Assembly: GCA_965267245.1 (NCBI GenBank)
Contig: OZ253939.1
Span: 992,001 to 1,056,000 of the forward strand
Reading direction: 5' to 3'
DNA length: 64,000 bases
From: JANSWY01 sp965267245
Lineage (GTDB): Bacteria; Bacteroidota; Bacteroidia; Cytophagales; Cyclobacteriaceae
Position numbers and translations under genes: made by a program. The notes beneath the pieces are model-generated. The model ran no database searches, was not told the origin of the DNA, and saw only the letters and a program-made list of their open reading frames with translations. Shown piece by piece: positions 1-8,673 of this stretch. How positions within the stretch are numbered: position 1 is the stretch's first letter; each line of letters opens with the position of its first letter.

Positions 1-1107
1 ACATGGATACTCTTTCTGCTGTTTTACATTTTCGCTTTTGAAAACTACTACTCCACTGGTTCCTTTCGTAATGGAAATATCAAGGTTGGAAACCGCAACA
101 CCCATCATGGGGCCTCCCATGTATACTTCACTGATGTTGGGATCAGTTCCAGCCTGTTCCAGAATAAATCGTAAAGGTGTACCAATAGGAACCCTGTAGT
201 TGCCTTTCTTTGAAATACCTGGTCCTGTAATGGTAATAACACGTTCCTGTATCCCCTTTCCTTCTGGCAATAATCTTCCTATTTCTGCAGTCGTAGCAAT
301 ATTGACGGTCACAACTCCTACATCCAATGGTAATCCACCGGATGGCACTTCTTTGCCGAGTGTAGAGGTAATTAGCATCTTTTCCGAACCTTGTGGGTAT
401 TTGACTGGCACCACCTTCACGACAATTGGCAGGTCATCCGGTACGATTGAAGATAAATACTCAGCTGCATCAACTTTATTCCCTTCAATGCCTATTACCA
501 CTTGTTCTGCCTCTGTAACTTTTAGCAAATACCTAATCCCCATAATGATGTCATCACCCTGCTCAAGCATGACACGATGGTCTGTTGTAAGGTAAGGTTC
601 ACATTCAATCCCGTTAATCATCAGCACCTCACAAGATTTATCGTCTGGCACTTTAAGTTTGACGTGGGTGGGAAAAGCTGCACCTCCCAAGCCAACAATT
701 CCGGAATCCTGAATCGCCTGAAGGATTTCTTCTTTAGTGGAAGTTGCCAAATCAACTGGTTTTCCAGGTAAATGCTCCTGACTGGAACCAGGAAATGGTT
801 GCAAATAGAATCCTGGAACCATTTTCCCACTCAACACCGGGACATTTGCGATTTTTTTGATAACTCCAGAAGCTGGTGCATGCACTGGAGATGAAACGTA
901 ACCAACAGATTGCGCAAGCACCTGACCTCTGCTCACTTCCTGCCCTTCTCTCACAACAATCTCCGCTGGTGTGCCAATATGCTGCACTGTGGGGATAACG
1001 TACAGCGGTGCAAATGGAAACTGTTTAATTGGCAACCTGTTGGTTGTTTCTTTGTTTTCTGGAGGATGAACTCCATGCTTGAAAGTATTTTTAGCTACTC
1101 CAAACAT
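1..1107 (-). CDS. rnfC: Electron transport complex subunit RnfC (3'-truncated by window edge)
   Basis: I translated the minus strand by hand from the ATG at 1105-1107; the frame stays open for 369 codons to the window edge. The N-terminus reads MFGVAKNTFKHGVHPPENK, followed by a barrel-sandwich stretch (SSPVHAPASGVIKKI) and the NADH/FMN-binding motif GLGGAAFPTHVKL, then NGIECEPYLTTDHR. This order is typical of RnfC, the NADH-side subunit of the Rnf complex, which couples ferredoxin:NAD+ electron transfer to ion pumping at the inner membrane. The C-terminal two-cluster ferredoxin domain lies outside the window. The start codon directly follows the stop codon of the upstream pyruvate:ferredoxin oxidoreductase gene (TAAATG), so translation is probably coupled. 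Other rnf genes presumably lie beyond base 1. The family call is firm; presence of the rest of the complex is inferred. Confidence 0.93.
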   Translation of the reverse strand, partial: MFGVAKNTFKHGVHPPENKETTNRLPIKQFPFAPLYVIPTVQHIGTPAEIVVREGQEVSRGQVLAQSVGYVSSPVHAPASGVIKKIANVPVLSGKMVPGFYLQPFPGSSQEHLPGKPVDLATSTKEEILQAIQDSGIVGLGGAAFPTHVKLKVPDDKSCEVLMINGIECEPYLTTDHRVMLEQGDDIIMGIRYLLKVTEAEQVVIGIEGNKVDAAEYLSSIVPDDLPIVVKVVPVKYPQGSEKMLITSTLGKEVPSGGLPLDVGVVTVNIATTAEIGRLLPEGKGIQERVITITGPGISKKGNYRVPIGTPLRFILEQAGTDPNISEVYMGGPMMGVAVSNLDISITKGTSGVVVFKSENVKQQKEYPC

Positions 1108-4100
1108 TTAATTATACTTTTCACCTCTTGCGATAAGTTTTTCGAGTCCATCCTTTGATGATGGTAATCCCGGATGAATCACGCCTGCCGTACACTTTTC
1201 TGCAGCTTTTACCAGTTGCTCATATGTACCCGCATTCGGATCCTTGATATAAGCTTTGCCATCTTCATTGTATTGGAAAATCTTGGAGCTGATGTTTATA
1301 CACTCATCACAGGATGTACATTCATCTGTTTCCAGCCATGGAGCCATATACTGACCATTGGATTTAGCTTCCTGCTGCCCGGTATCATCTGTAGAACTAT
1401 CAGCTTCTGCCAGGTCAATGGCTATCTCCTCATCTGCCGCATTACCAGAAGCGAGTTTCATCAACCCTTTAGCCAGATTTGTAATTACCTCGTTCCTTAC
1501 TTTCTGCTCAATATTCTCGGTCTCTGCTTCCTCTTTTTTCACACCTGCTATTCCTTTCAGCATGATCCAGAAGTCTCTTCTCTCTTCACACGATTCCACA
1601 ATTTTACTGGCTACCATCACCCTGCTAAGTTGCTTTTTCTGATCAACTGTCCAGATGAATGGGAACTTACCTTCTCTATCATCATGATCCATCTCGATGA
1701 ATTTGGAAAGTTCAACCATATTGTCATTCCAGGTATCTCTAGGTGCTTTCCTGAAATGTTTTCTAAACCGTGCTTCTGTAAGAGCAAAATCAGCGAATGT
1801 CAATGCCAGATCCATTGATTTCTCTCGACCATTTTCCATGTATTTAAGTTTGTAGCTTGGCCATAATTCATCCATCTGTGGATTACCTGAAAGATCAAAG
1901 CAGACATCAGCTGTTTTACCCATTTCCGGGTTGTATTTGAATACAGGATAGGCCCTGGACTCTACAGCCATTTTCGCTTGTGCTGCCCCCATATCATCAC
2001 CAATTCCATGCTCAGGCTGGCAACTTGTGTAGAGGTTGAATAATGCAGGTCTTTTGGCCATCAACCCATCGATAAAACCTTCAATCATGTGGGTGGTATT
2101 ACTTATTGTACCCTGCATCACATAGGTATTTCTGTGTGCCATGGCAATGAGTCCAATCTCTTTTCTTGGTTCATCTTTACCCTGGATGGCTTTACCATAC
2201 TGTGCCATATCAGAAATCTGCCCTATGAACCCGGAAGTACAAGCCTGCCCCCCTGTGTTTGAATAAACCTGGGTGTCCACTACGATCACTTTGATAGGTT
2301 TACCAGAAGCCATCGCCCTGGATAAGTTTTGGAAACCAATGTCATACATTGCACCATCTCCACCTAAGGCTACTACTGGAGGACACAAGTGCCACTCCTC
2401 ATCCGTGAAATTGTGCCAGTTGAAGTAGGTGAAGAATTCCTTATGATCTGCTGGGTTGTATTTTCCTTCCAATTCCAGTTCAACCATCCTGATCGCTTTG
2501 AATCCATCAGCCATCTTGGACATGTGTCCCTCAAAAACCCCCATTGCCAATGACGGGGAATCCTGGAATAGATGATTTGCCCAAGGGAAAGGATACGGAT
2601 TGAATGGATAGGTACTACCCCATACTGACGTACATCCGGTAGCGTTGAGCATACCCATTTTTGACCTTCCTTTTCCAGTGATCCCATCGGTGTACTTCCA
2701 TTTCAATTGCTTCAGTTTTGCGAGAAGCTGGGTAACATGTTTCAACCACTGTTGGTCTATGGGCTCCCCTCCTTTCATGGATTCCAATTTCTGGGTAATA
2801 CCAGCCATTGTCAGGTCATTGTCTGAAGTATTATCAACAATCTGGTCTACAATATCACTATTGGTGATATCAATGGTTTTCATCATTCTGAGCTGGATGT
2901 GTTTTTCCAACCTACTGATCAAATCATCCAAATGTGCCACATGCTTATTGATTCTTGGCTGCATCAAAGACTCCACAGTAGCGACAAAAAGATGAACGAC
3001 TGTTTTCTCGGAACATCCAAGGCATGCACCATCACCACTAGCAAAGCTTTGATAAGCTTCTTTATTGAGTAGCATCGTATCAAGTGCCCCTACCTTTTCC
3101 TCCAAATCATCAATCCTGTTAAACTTGGCAGGAGTTGTGGGCAGGTCATTCCAGAAATCCCAATCGTCACGAAGCTTAGCAATGCTTCCCTCTGTCTGGA
3201 TAACCGACCTTAAAGCATCATCATTACACACCGCTACACATTCATTACAGCCCTTACAGGTGTAAGGATTTACTGTTATACTGAATAAGCCACCTGAATT
3301 TGGTTGCTGCTTCTCAAGCTTATTGTAATAGGGCTTGGTGATAGCGAATTTGAAGTCTCCTATTTCCTCTTTAAACCACTCAAATTCTTTTGCCATTAAC
3401 TTTCCGCTACCATTGGCTCCTTCCACAGTCTGACTTATAGCTTCATCCAGGAATTCACTTAATGCTCCTTTTTGTCCGTTTTGGTTGATCAGGTTTCTCA
3501 GATTTCCTTCAAGTACTCTCACCGCCTTTGGAAGGATCTCCATATCAGCATGATTCTTCTTCACCCTCTTCACTGCTGTATCCATCACATCACTGATATC
3601 GCTTACCAAACCTGGAATTGCTGTATCCGGACAGACTGTATAACAACTTCCACAGGCTGTACAATTTTCAGGTATGAACTCAGGGTGTTCAAATCGAATT
3701 CCGGTCATGTCCCTGAATAGTGATGTAGTTGCCGGCATGGCACTCAACCCAATGAAAGGATCAGTAATATTATCACTTCCCATACCACGGGCATAGAAAT
3801 TTCCGGTTTGTTCCCAGAAACGATGGATATCGGTTAGTGGTGCCTTACCCTGTGGTGATGTTTTAAGCATGACAGGAAGTGGTGGCTCCTGACTAAACCC
3901 ATTGGAACCTTTGGTTTCCTGTCCCACCTTCATGTTTTTGATCTCATGAATCTCATCAAACCCTCTTTTTACAACCCGCATGTTGTCATCAACTACCCGC
4001 TGACCTTTCCCGCCAAATTTGTGTTGTAATTGGTCTTCAATTGCCTTCAATAAACTTTGTTCAGAAAGTCCTGATTGCTCCATAACAGGTGAAGCGGCGA

Positions 4101-6021
4101 AAAAGGCTCCCTGAAAAGCAATCCCCTGCATCCTTAATTGCAACTCTGCATCGGTAGCTTCTTCGCGGGCTATTTTGAACCCATCGATATAGAAAACTCT
4201 GATTTTCCTGTCTACAATGATTTTTTGGTAATGTTTAGGTATAGCCTCCCAAACTTTTTCAGGAGAATCCTGATCACTTTGGATGATGAATACACCACCC
4301 TCTTTCAGTCCAGCCAACGCATTGGTATGTTTGAACACATTAGGATCCGGACAAAGCACTACATCTACAAAGAAATACTCACAGTTGATCCGAATTGGTT
4401 CTGGTGCCGCACTTAAATAGTAGGTTGTTGGTTGTCCTTTTTTCTCAGATCCATATTTTGGATTTGCTTTTATATGGTAATCCAGGAGATCAAAAAGGGT
4501 CATAGCCAGGTTTTTACCAGTTGTAATGGCTCCCCAACCTCCCACTGAATGAAAACGTACTGTAATCGCGCCTTTTGGCATCAGATTAGGGTTTTCACTT
4601 CCTCTGATGGACAATTCTTTTACTTTCGGATAGGCTTCTTCAATGGTTTGTTGATATACCTCTTGTTTTGGGGTAAAAGCATTCTTTCTGATAAAGTCAA
4701 TAGACAAGTAGAATTGTTTCTTCCTCGGTCCCTCCGGAAGCATGTTTTCAATAGCACCGATGAGTCCCTCAGGTTGCAGGTCTCTGCTACCCATTCCAAA
4801 AGATCCTGAGTAAAGCGGTGGCATATCACCAGATTTGTATGGAACTAGTTCAGGGTAAAGGTCATCAGATTTCAAAGTTCCTTTTTCGACGCTTTTGGCT
4901 AGGGAGGCCCTTATTTCACGGATGATCGGTAAGTCACTGGCAAGGGGTTGGTCAACTCTTTCCAGTACAACCACGCCTTTTTTACCTTTCAGTATTTTTG
5001 AAACCAGGTCTGATGGAAACGGTCTGAACATCAGCAGGTCAACAACTCCCACTTTTATGCCTCTCGTCTTCCTTAGGTAATCAGCAACAACTTCTGCACT
5101 TGGAATAACACTCCCCTGCCCAACAATCAGATAGTCAGCATCTTCTGCATTATATGTCATTACCCGATCATACTTTCTGCCTGTGAGTTTATAATATTTG
5201 TCAAAAGCTTGATTGGTCAGTTCTTTGATATGATCAAAGAAAAAGGGTCTTTGTGCAGCTACACTTTGCATGTACGCATCCTGATTCTGTACAATTCCAG
5301 CCATTACCGGATTATCTACGTCCCACAATTCGGGAATTCTTCTCCTTTTCTCGCCATAAATAATTCTTTGGGCCGGTGTAGGTGTGGTAATGATGTCATC
5401 AGGTCTTCCCAGGTACTCCTCAATCAAATCACGTTCAGGAAGATTGAGTGATTCAATCAAGTGTGTGGTCAGGAACCCATCCTGGGCAATAATCCCGGGG
5501 GTAAGCGCCAATTCTGCAATTCTGTGAGCGATGATGTTCAAATCAGCTACATGCTGTGCATTCTTAGCAAACATTTGAAAGAACCCTGTATCATCCACTG
5601 CATGGTAATCATCATGACCCGCATGCACATTTAGAGTGGATTTTGTCATGGCCCTTGCACCTATATTGAGTACATAAGTCAATCTCTTACCAACTGCGGC
5701 ATAAAGTGATTCGTGCATGTAAGCAATACCCTGTCCCGAAGAGAAATTGGCGGCTCGTAAACCTGTCATTGATAATCCCGCGGTAACACCTGCAGCTGCA
5801 TGTTCACCTTCCGGCTCAATAAAAATTAAAGGCCTACCCGAAATATTAAGGTGGCCTTTGGCTGCTTCATGAGCCCAGTATTCTCCCATCTGGGTTGAAG
5901 GTGTAATCGGGTATGCACCGGCCGCATCAGTTGATTCCCTCTCACACATAATAGCCGCAGTATTTCCATCCAGGGCAACCCGTGTACCTGGATATTTAAA
6001 TGATTCTTTATTCTTCCCCAT
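1108..6021 (-). CDS. nifJ: Pyruvate:ferredoxin (flavodoxin) oxidoreductase, enlarged form with C-terminal ferredoxin
   Basis: Single-chain 2-oxoacid oxidoreductase of 1637 residues; the usual NifJ is about 1170-1230. Domains in order: pyrimidine-binding/transketolase-like part (about 1-440), gamma domain (about 485-640, RFHSVGGWGAITTGKNLA), two-cluster ferredoxin (C787/C790/C793/C797 and C922/C925/C928/C932), and a thiamine-diphosphate domain (C1000/C1003, GDG at 1221-1223, SNTGG at 1254-1258). Extra material lies between the two ferredoxin clusters, between C1003 and the NATGC motif near 1127 (about 100 residues), and at the C-terminus, where C1568, C1571, C1574 and C1610 look like a single-cluster ferredoxin. 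It would convert pyruvate and CoA to acetyl-CoA and CO2 while reducing ferredoxin; the adjoining rnfC suggests that ferredoxin is re-oxidised by Rnf. Pyruvate as the substrate is inferred from the family. Confidence 0.95.
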   Translation of the reverse strand: MGKNKESFKYPGTRVALDGNTAAIMCERESTDAAGAYPITPSTQMGEYWAHEAAKGHLNISGRPLIFIEPEGEHAAAGVTAGLSMTGLRAANFSSGQGIAYMHESLYAAVGKRLTYVLNIGARAMTKSTLNVHAGHDDYHAVDDTGFFQMFAKNAQHVADLNIIAHRIAELALTPGIIAQDGFLTTHLIESLNLPERDLIEEYLGRPDDIITTPTPAQRIIYGEKRRRIPELWDVDNPVMAGIVQNQDAYMQSVAAQRPFFFDHIKELTNQAFDKYYKLTGRKYDRVMTYNAEDADYLIVGQGSVIPSAEVVADYLRKTRGIKVGVVDLLMFRPFPSDLVSKILKGKKGVVVLERVDQPLASDLPIIREIRASLAKSVEKGTLKSDDLYPELVPYKSGDMPPLYSGSFGMGSRDLQPEGLIGAIENMLPEGPRKKQFYLSIDFIRKNAFTPKQEVYQQTIEEAYPKVKELSIRGSENPNLMPKGAITVRFHSVGGWGAITTGKNLAMTLFDLLDYHIKANPKYGSEKKGQPTTYYLSAAPEPIRINCEYFFVDVVLCPDPNVFKHTNALAGLKEGGVFIIQSDQDSPEKVWEAIPKHYQKIIVDRKIRVFYIDGFKIAREEATDAELQLRMQGIAFQGAFFAASPVMEQSGLSEQSLLKAIEDQLQHKFGGKGQRVVDDNMRVVKRGFDEIHEIKNMKVGQETKGSNGFSQEPPLPVMLKTSPQGKAPLTDIHRFWEQTGNFYARGMGSDNITDPFIGLSAMPATTSLFRDMTGIRFEHPEFIPENCTACGSCYTVCPDTAIPGLVSDISDVMDTAVKRVKKNHADMEILPKAVRVLEGNLRNLINQNGQKGALSEFLDEAISQTVEGANGSGKLMAKEFEWFKEEIGDFKFAITKPYYNKLEKQQPNSGGLFSITVNPYTCKGCNECVAVCNDDALRSVIQTEGSIAKLRDDWDFWNDLPTTPAKFNRIDDLEEKVGALDTMLLNKEAYQSFASGDGACLGCSEKTVVHLFVATVESLMQPRINKHVAHLDDLISRLEKHIQLRMMKTIDITNSDIVDQIVDNTSDNDLTMAGITQKLESMKGGEPIDQQWLKHVTQLLAKLKQLKWKYTDGITGKGRSKMGMLNATGCTSVWGSTYPFNPYPFPWANHLFQDSPSLAMGVFEGHMSKMADGFKAIRMVELELEGKYNPADHKEFFTYFNWHNFTDEEWHLCPPVVALGGDGAMYDIGFQNLSRAMASGKPIKVIVVDTQVYSNTGGQACTSGFIGQISDMAQYGKAIQGKDEPRKEIGLIAMAHRNTYVMQGTISNTTHMIEGFIDGLMAKRPALFNLYTSCQPEHGIGDDMGAAQAKMAVESRAYPVFKYNPEMGKTADVCFDLSGNPQMDELWPSYKLKYMENGREKSMDLALTFADFALTEARFRKHFRKAPRDTWNDNMVELSKFIEMDHDDREGKFPFIWTVDQKKQLSRVMVASKIVESCEERRDFWIMLKGIAGVKKEEAETENIEQKVRNEVITNLAKGLMKLASGNAADEEIAIDLAEADSSTDDTGQQEAKSNGQYMAPWLETDECTSCDECINISSKIFQYNEDGKAYIKDPNAGTYEQLVKAAEKCTAGVIHPGLPSSKDGLEKLIARGEKYN

Positions 6022-6046
6022 GATGTTGAATATTTCTTTTATAGGC

Positions 6047-6424
6047 TTATGCTACCTGATGTACTAAATCCTTGGTAGCCTTGGCCATATTGATAAATTG
6101 ATTCACAATTGACATGTCCATGTAGACATCTTCTTTGAGTGTTGTATTGAACAATGTTTCCAGGTCCAGATCTTTGAACTTCTTATCAATTGATTCGCAG
6201 AGATCCAGGATTTCTTCCATCGCCATCGATGATGACACCTCCTTCCCATTTTCATTTAAAAAAGCCGTTAAGTATTTACGGATTGACATATAGGCATTAT
6301 GACACACCATATAGCCAACTACATCTTCCTCAGGTCGGGCCAGTTCATTCTGAGCGTTATAAAAAAGTTCATCCGCCTGGTTAATAGTGGTAATAGCATT
6401 TAAGTCATTCATAATTAAAATCAT
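6047..6424 (-). CDS. Small helical protein of unknown function, HEPN-like, first gene of the nifJ-rnfC unit
   Basis: A 125-residue, predicted all-helical acidic protein. The stretch ADELFYNAQNELARPEED followed by VVGYMVCHNAYMSIRKYLTA resembles the first helices of HEPN-type proteins, but I do not see the R-x4-6-H catalytic motif of HEPN nucleases, so an enzymatic role is not supported. The start is uncertain: the ATG at 6424 is followed four codons later by another (MNDLNAI), which may be the real one. It ends 25 bases before nifJ on the same strand, so the three genes are probably co-transcribed. Its role could be structural or regulatory for the oxidoreductase (inference from position only). 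Confidence 0.7.
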   Translation of the reverse strand: MILIMNDLNAITTINQADELFYNAQNELARPEEDVVGYMVCHNAYMSIRKYLTAFLNENGKEVSSSMAMEEILDLCESIDKKFKDLDLETLFNTTLKEDVYMDMSIVNQFINMAKATKDLVHQVA

Positions 6425-6566
6425 TTTAGGGCTGTTAAGTAAGCCTAACAGTAATTGGGAATAATTTACCGCCGGTCAAAAAAGCTGAGAGTGACAATGG
6501 TCACGCGGATTTATGAGTTGTGTCAAATAAGATTTGGTTTAGAAGGGTTTAAAATGTGAAAATTGA

Positions 6567-6574
6567 TAGTTTTG
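6567..6574 (+). promoter_or_regulatory. Bacteroidota -7 promoter element (TAGTTTTG)
   Basis: TAGTTTTG matches the Bacteroidota -7 consensus TAnnTTTG and lies 22 bases before the ATG at 6597. The extended form TAGTTTTGgCAAC recurs almost unchanged upstream of the genes at 10734 and 50371. No clear -33 TTTG lies at the expected spacing. Confidence 0.45.
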
Positions 6575-6596
6575 GCAACATTTTGAACGAATACGA

Positions 6597-7328
6597 ATGA
6601 GGTCTGGCAAGTTGGTTTGGGTAGTTTCTCTTATTTTTCTTCTAATTGGGTATGAAGGTAAGGCGCAATCTGATAGCTCAGGGAACCTAAAACTGACCGG
6701 ATTACAATTATTGGGAAGCCTTAACAGTGGTTACGTCAAAACAAATTATGAATACCATGAAATCCCTCTACAATCAATCATTGCCACGAAAGGATACTCT
6801 CTAGGAATTGGAATTCCATTTGAGTTTGCTTTCAATACCAATGAGCGAGTAGACCTTGGGCTAGAATTACTCTACCAACACTCAAAAGGTAACGTACTAC
6901 AGGAAAATGAACTCGAGCCATCCAGTGAGAAATTTAACCGTGAGTTACTGGCTCAAAAAATGAGTTACAAGACAATAGACATTTCATCTAATTTGCTTTT
7001 CAGGTACAACCTGATCAATATGAGGAGATTCAAAACCCATATTGGAGCTGGTCTTGGAATAGAAACTAAAATCAAAAATCAGTCTACTTATAATCGAACT
7101 ATCACTCAATTTATTGACGACAACAAACAGGCTGTGGCCAGGTTGGACAAAACAGATTTTCGTGAGCAAACCAAATTGATCCTTCTGGAAAATATTCTTT
7201 GTGCCGGGTTTTCGTTACACCCAATTCTAATTGAATACAGGTTTTTACCCATTTCCAGGTACCACCCTGAAATCGAGCGCAAAGGCAATGAACATGTACT
7301 TATGATTGGAATACGAATTCTTTACTAG
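6597..7328 (+). CDS. Outer-membrane beta-barrel protein
   Basis: 243 residues. The N-terminus is a signal peptide (basic MRSGK, hydrophobic core, cleavage after GKAQ near residue 23). The mature part alternates short polar turns with amphipathic strands such as LGLELLYQHSKGN and HIGAGLGIETKIK, and ends on an aromatic residue (GIRILY), as expected for a barrel inserted by the Bam machinery. Length and style fit the PorT-like outer-membrane barrel families common in Bacteroidota. Ligand and role are unknown. It converges on the hydroxylase gene and shares a CTAG with it: TAG on each strand is the stop codon, giving a four-base overlap. Confidence 0.75.
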   Translation: MRSGKLVWVVSLIFLLIGYEGKAQSDSSGNLKLTGLQLLGSLNSGYVKTNYEYHEIPLQSIIATKGYSLGIGIPFEFAFNTNERVDLGLELLYQHSKGNVLQENELEPSSEKFNRELLAQKMSYKTIDISSNLLFRYNLINMRRFKTHIGAGLGIETKIKNQSTYNRTITQFIDDNKQAVARLDKTDFREQTKLILLENILCAGFSLHPILIEYRFLPISRYHPEIERKGNEHVLMIGIRILY

Positions 7329-8218
7329 TCTTTAGACGTCTTCTTTTTCCAGAGCCCATACAAGTTTTGGCCAATAAATGTCTTGGGAAAATTCTCCATT
7401 CCAGGGAAGCCTAATTTGATGTCCCTTCCATTCTTGGGTATGTAATCCGTCCTAAAAATGTAGTCCCACAGGCTCAATGTGATCCCAAAATTAACTCCAT
7501 AAGGTTTGTCTTTTGGAAGATCATAGGCATGGTGCCAAATGTGCATTTGAGGATTATTGAAAAAGTACTTCAGGAAACCAATGTTTAGTGTGATATTGGA
7601 ATGATTGAAATGTCCAATCGCCAAGGTGAAAATATGAATGATAAAGAAATCTCTTAAACCAATTCCAATCAGTGCAAGAGGAATGTATTCAATGCTACGG
7701 TATACCACATTCTCCATCCAATGATACCTTAAATGTGCTGCGAAACCCATCTGTTCAACAGAATGGTGTACTTTGTGAAACTCCCATAAAGCAGGAACAC
7801 GGTGTAACAAGCGATGTGTCCACCACTGCACAAAATCTCTCAGTAGGAATCCTACCAATAAGTGTGTCCATGTTGGCCAGGTCATTACTTCAAAAGCCAC
7901 AAGATTATTGATACCAACCATAGCCAACAGATCAATAAAGAGATTCACTACTACATTTGATGCTGCATTGTAAATGATCAAAGAAAAAAGAAAGAAATTG
8001 AAGAACATATAGAAAAAGTCCAGCCAGAAATCCTTTCTGAATTTTGCCTGATCTTTTCGCCAGGGTTTAACCCATTCCAGTATCAGAAAAAACAGTGAAA
8101 CACCCAGAAGCCAATAGAAATAATTGTTCCAATTCGGGTGAGTTATTTCATTCCACAGGTACCGGGCATAACCATAATAACTATCCCCAATGATCTTCAA
8201 GTAATTTTCCATACTCAA
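7325..8218 (-). CDS. Fatty acid hydroxylase / sterol desaturase family protein
   Basis: 297-residue integral membrane protein with the histidine clusters of the non-haem di-iron hydroxylase superfamily: H135-RLL-H139, H148-KV-HH152, HFNH at 203-206 and H226-IW-HH230. Hydrophobic segments lie around 32-50, 66-100, 115-130 and 178-200. The family uses O2 and an electron donor to hydroxylate or desaturate acyl chains, sterols or carotenoids. In Bacteroidota such proteins often act on lipids or carotenoids, but nothing nearby identifies the substrate. The start ATG at 8218 is the first in frame and gives a normal N-terminus. Its promoter must lie in the short gap before the cytochrome gene. Confidence 0.85.
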   Translation of the reverse strand: MSMENYLKIIGDSYYGYARYLWNEITHPNWNNYFYWLLGVSLFFLILEWVKPWRKDQAKFRKDFWLDFFYMFFNFFLFSLIIYNAASNVVVNLFIDLLAMVGINNLVAFEVMTWPTWTHLLVGFLLRDFVQWWTHRLLHRVPALWEFHKVHHSVEQMGFAAHLRYHWMENVVYRSIEYIPLALIGIGLRDFFIIHIFTLAIGHFNHSNITLNIGFLKYFFNNPQMHIWHHAYDLPKDKPYGVNFGITLSLWDYIFRTDYIPKNGRDIKLGFPGMENFPKTFIGQNLYGLWKKKTSKD

Positions 8219-8249
8219 ATATTCGAATTATTCGCCTTAAGGTTTGTAA

Positions 8250-8671
8250 CTATTGTTCCAAAACATACCATTCTATGCTGTCCAGGTTAGCTCGCCGACC
8301 TTTTTCCTCTGGTGAATAGTGTTTAGAGAGGTAATCCAGAATGATATCCTCATTGTCTCCTAACTCCCATAAGTTTTGAGTTTTCTGCATCCACCGGATC
8401 GTTGCTTTCCATCCTTCCCGACTGGCTCTGTTTTGGGTGACCAATTTTGACGAGTGACAACCAGTACAATTGTTAATTACAATTTCCACACCCTCATCCA
8501 GCACAAAATCATGCACAACTGTATCTGAATTATCTTCAACCAACTGGACTTCATCATTTGATGGCTCATAAAAATAGAACAGGTAAATGATTCCCAATCC
8601 CAAAGAAATCGTTAAACGAAAACCATCGAAATTGCTGTCACTAGGCGCCTGAGCAAGTTAATATCTTTCAT
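8250..8671 (-). CDS. Membrane-anchored cytochrome c subunit, apparent frameshift near 8612-8615
   Basis: The main frame (117 codons from a TTG at 8603) carries one haem c site, CTGCH, then a helix resembling small sulfite-dehydrogenase cytochromes. It has no ATG start. In another frame an ATG at 8669-8671, two bases after the stop of the sulfite oxidase gene, gives MKDINLLRRLVTAISMVFV and then TAA (8614-8612). Adding one T to the GTTTAACG stretch joins the frames as MVFVLTISLGLGIIYLFYF, a textbook basic-then-hydrophobic anchor. So the gene either has a one-base deletion or the sequence has an error there. It probably takes electrons from the molybdenum enzyme encoded just upstream (SorB-like role, inferred). 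Confidence 0.8.
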
Positions 8672-8673
8672 CC

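Noticed and set aside
1174..1818. A 214-codon open frame on the plus strand inside the oxidoreductase gene
   Set aside because: It lies antisense to clearly conserved nifJ sequence, has no signal, motif or promoter, and its residue mix is that of a shadow frame. The same holds for the plus-strand frames at 200-1158 over rnfC.
8611..8618. Programmed frameshifting in the cytochrome gene
   Set aside because: TTTAA is present but there is no typical slippery heptamer with a following stem; mutation or sequence error is simpler, though not excluded.
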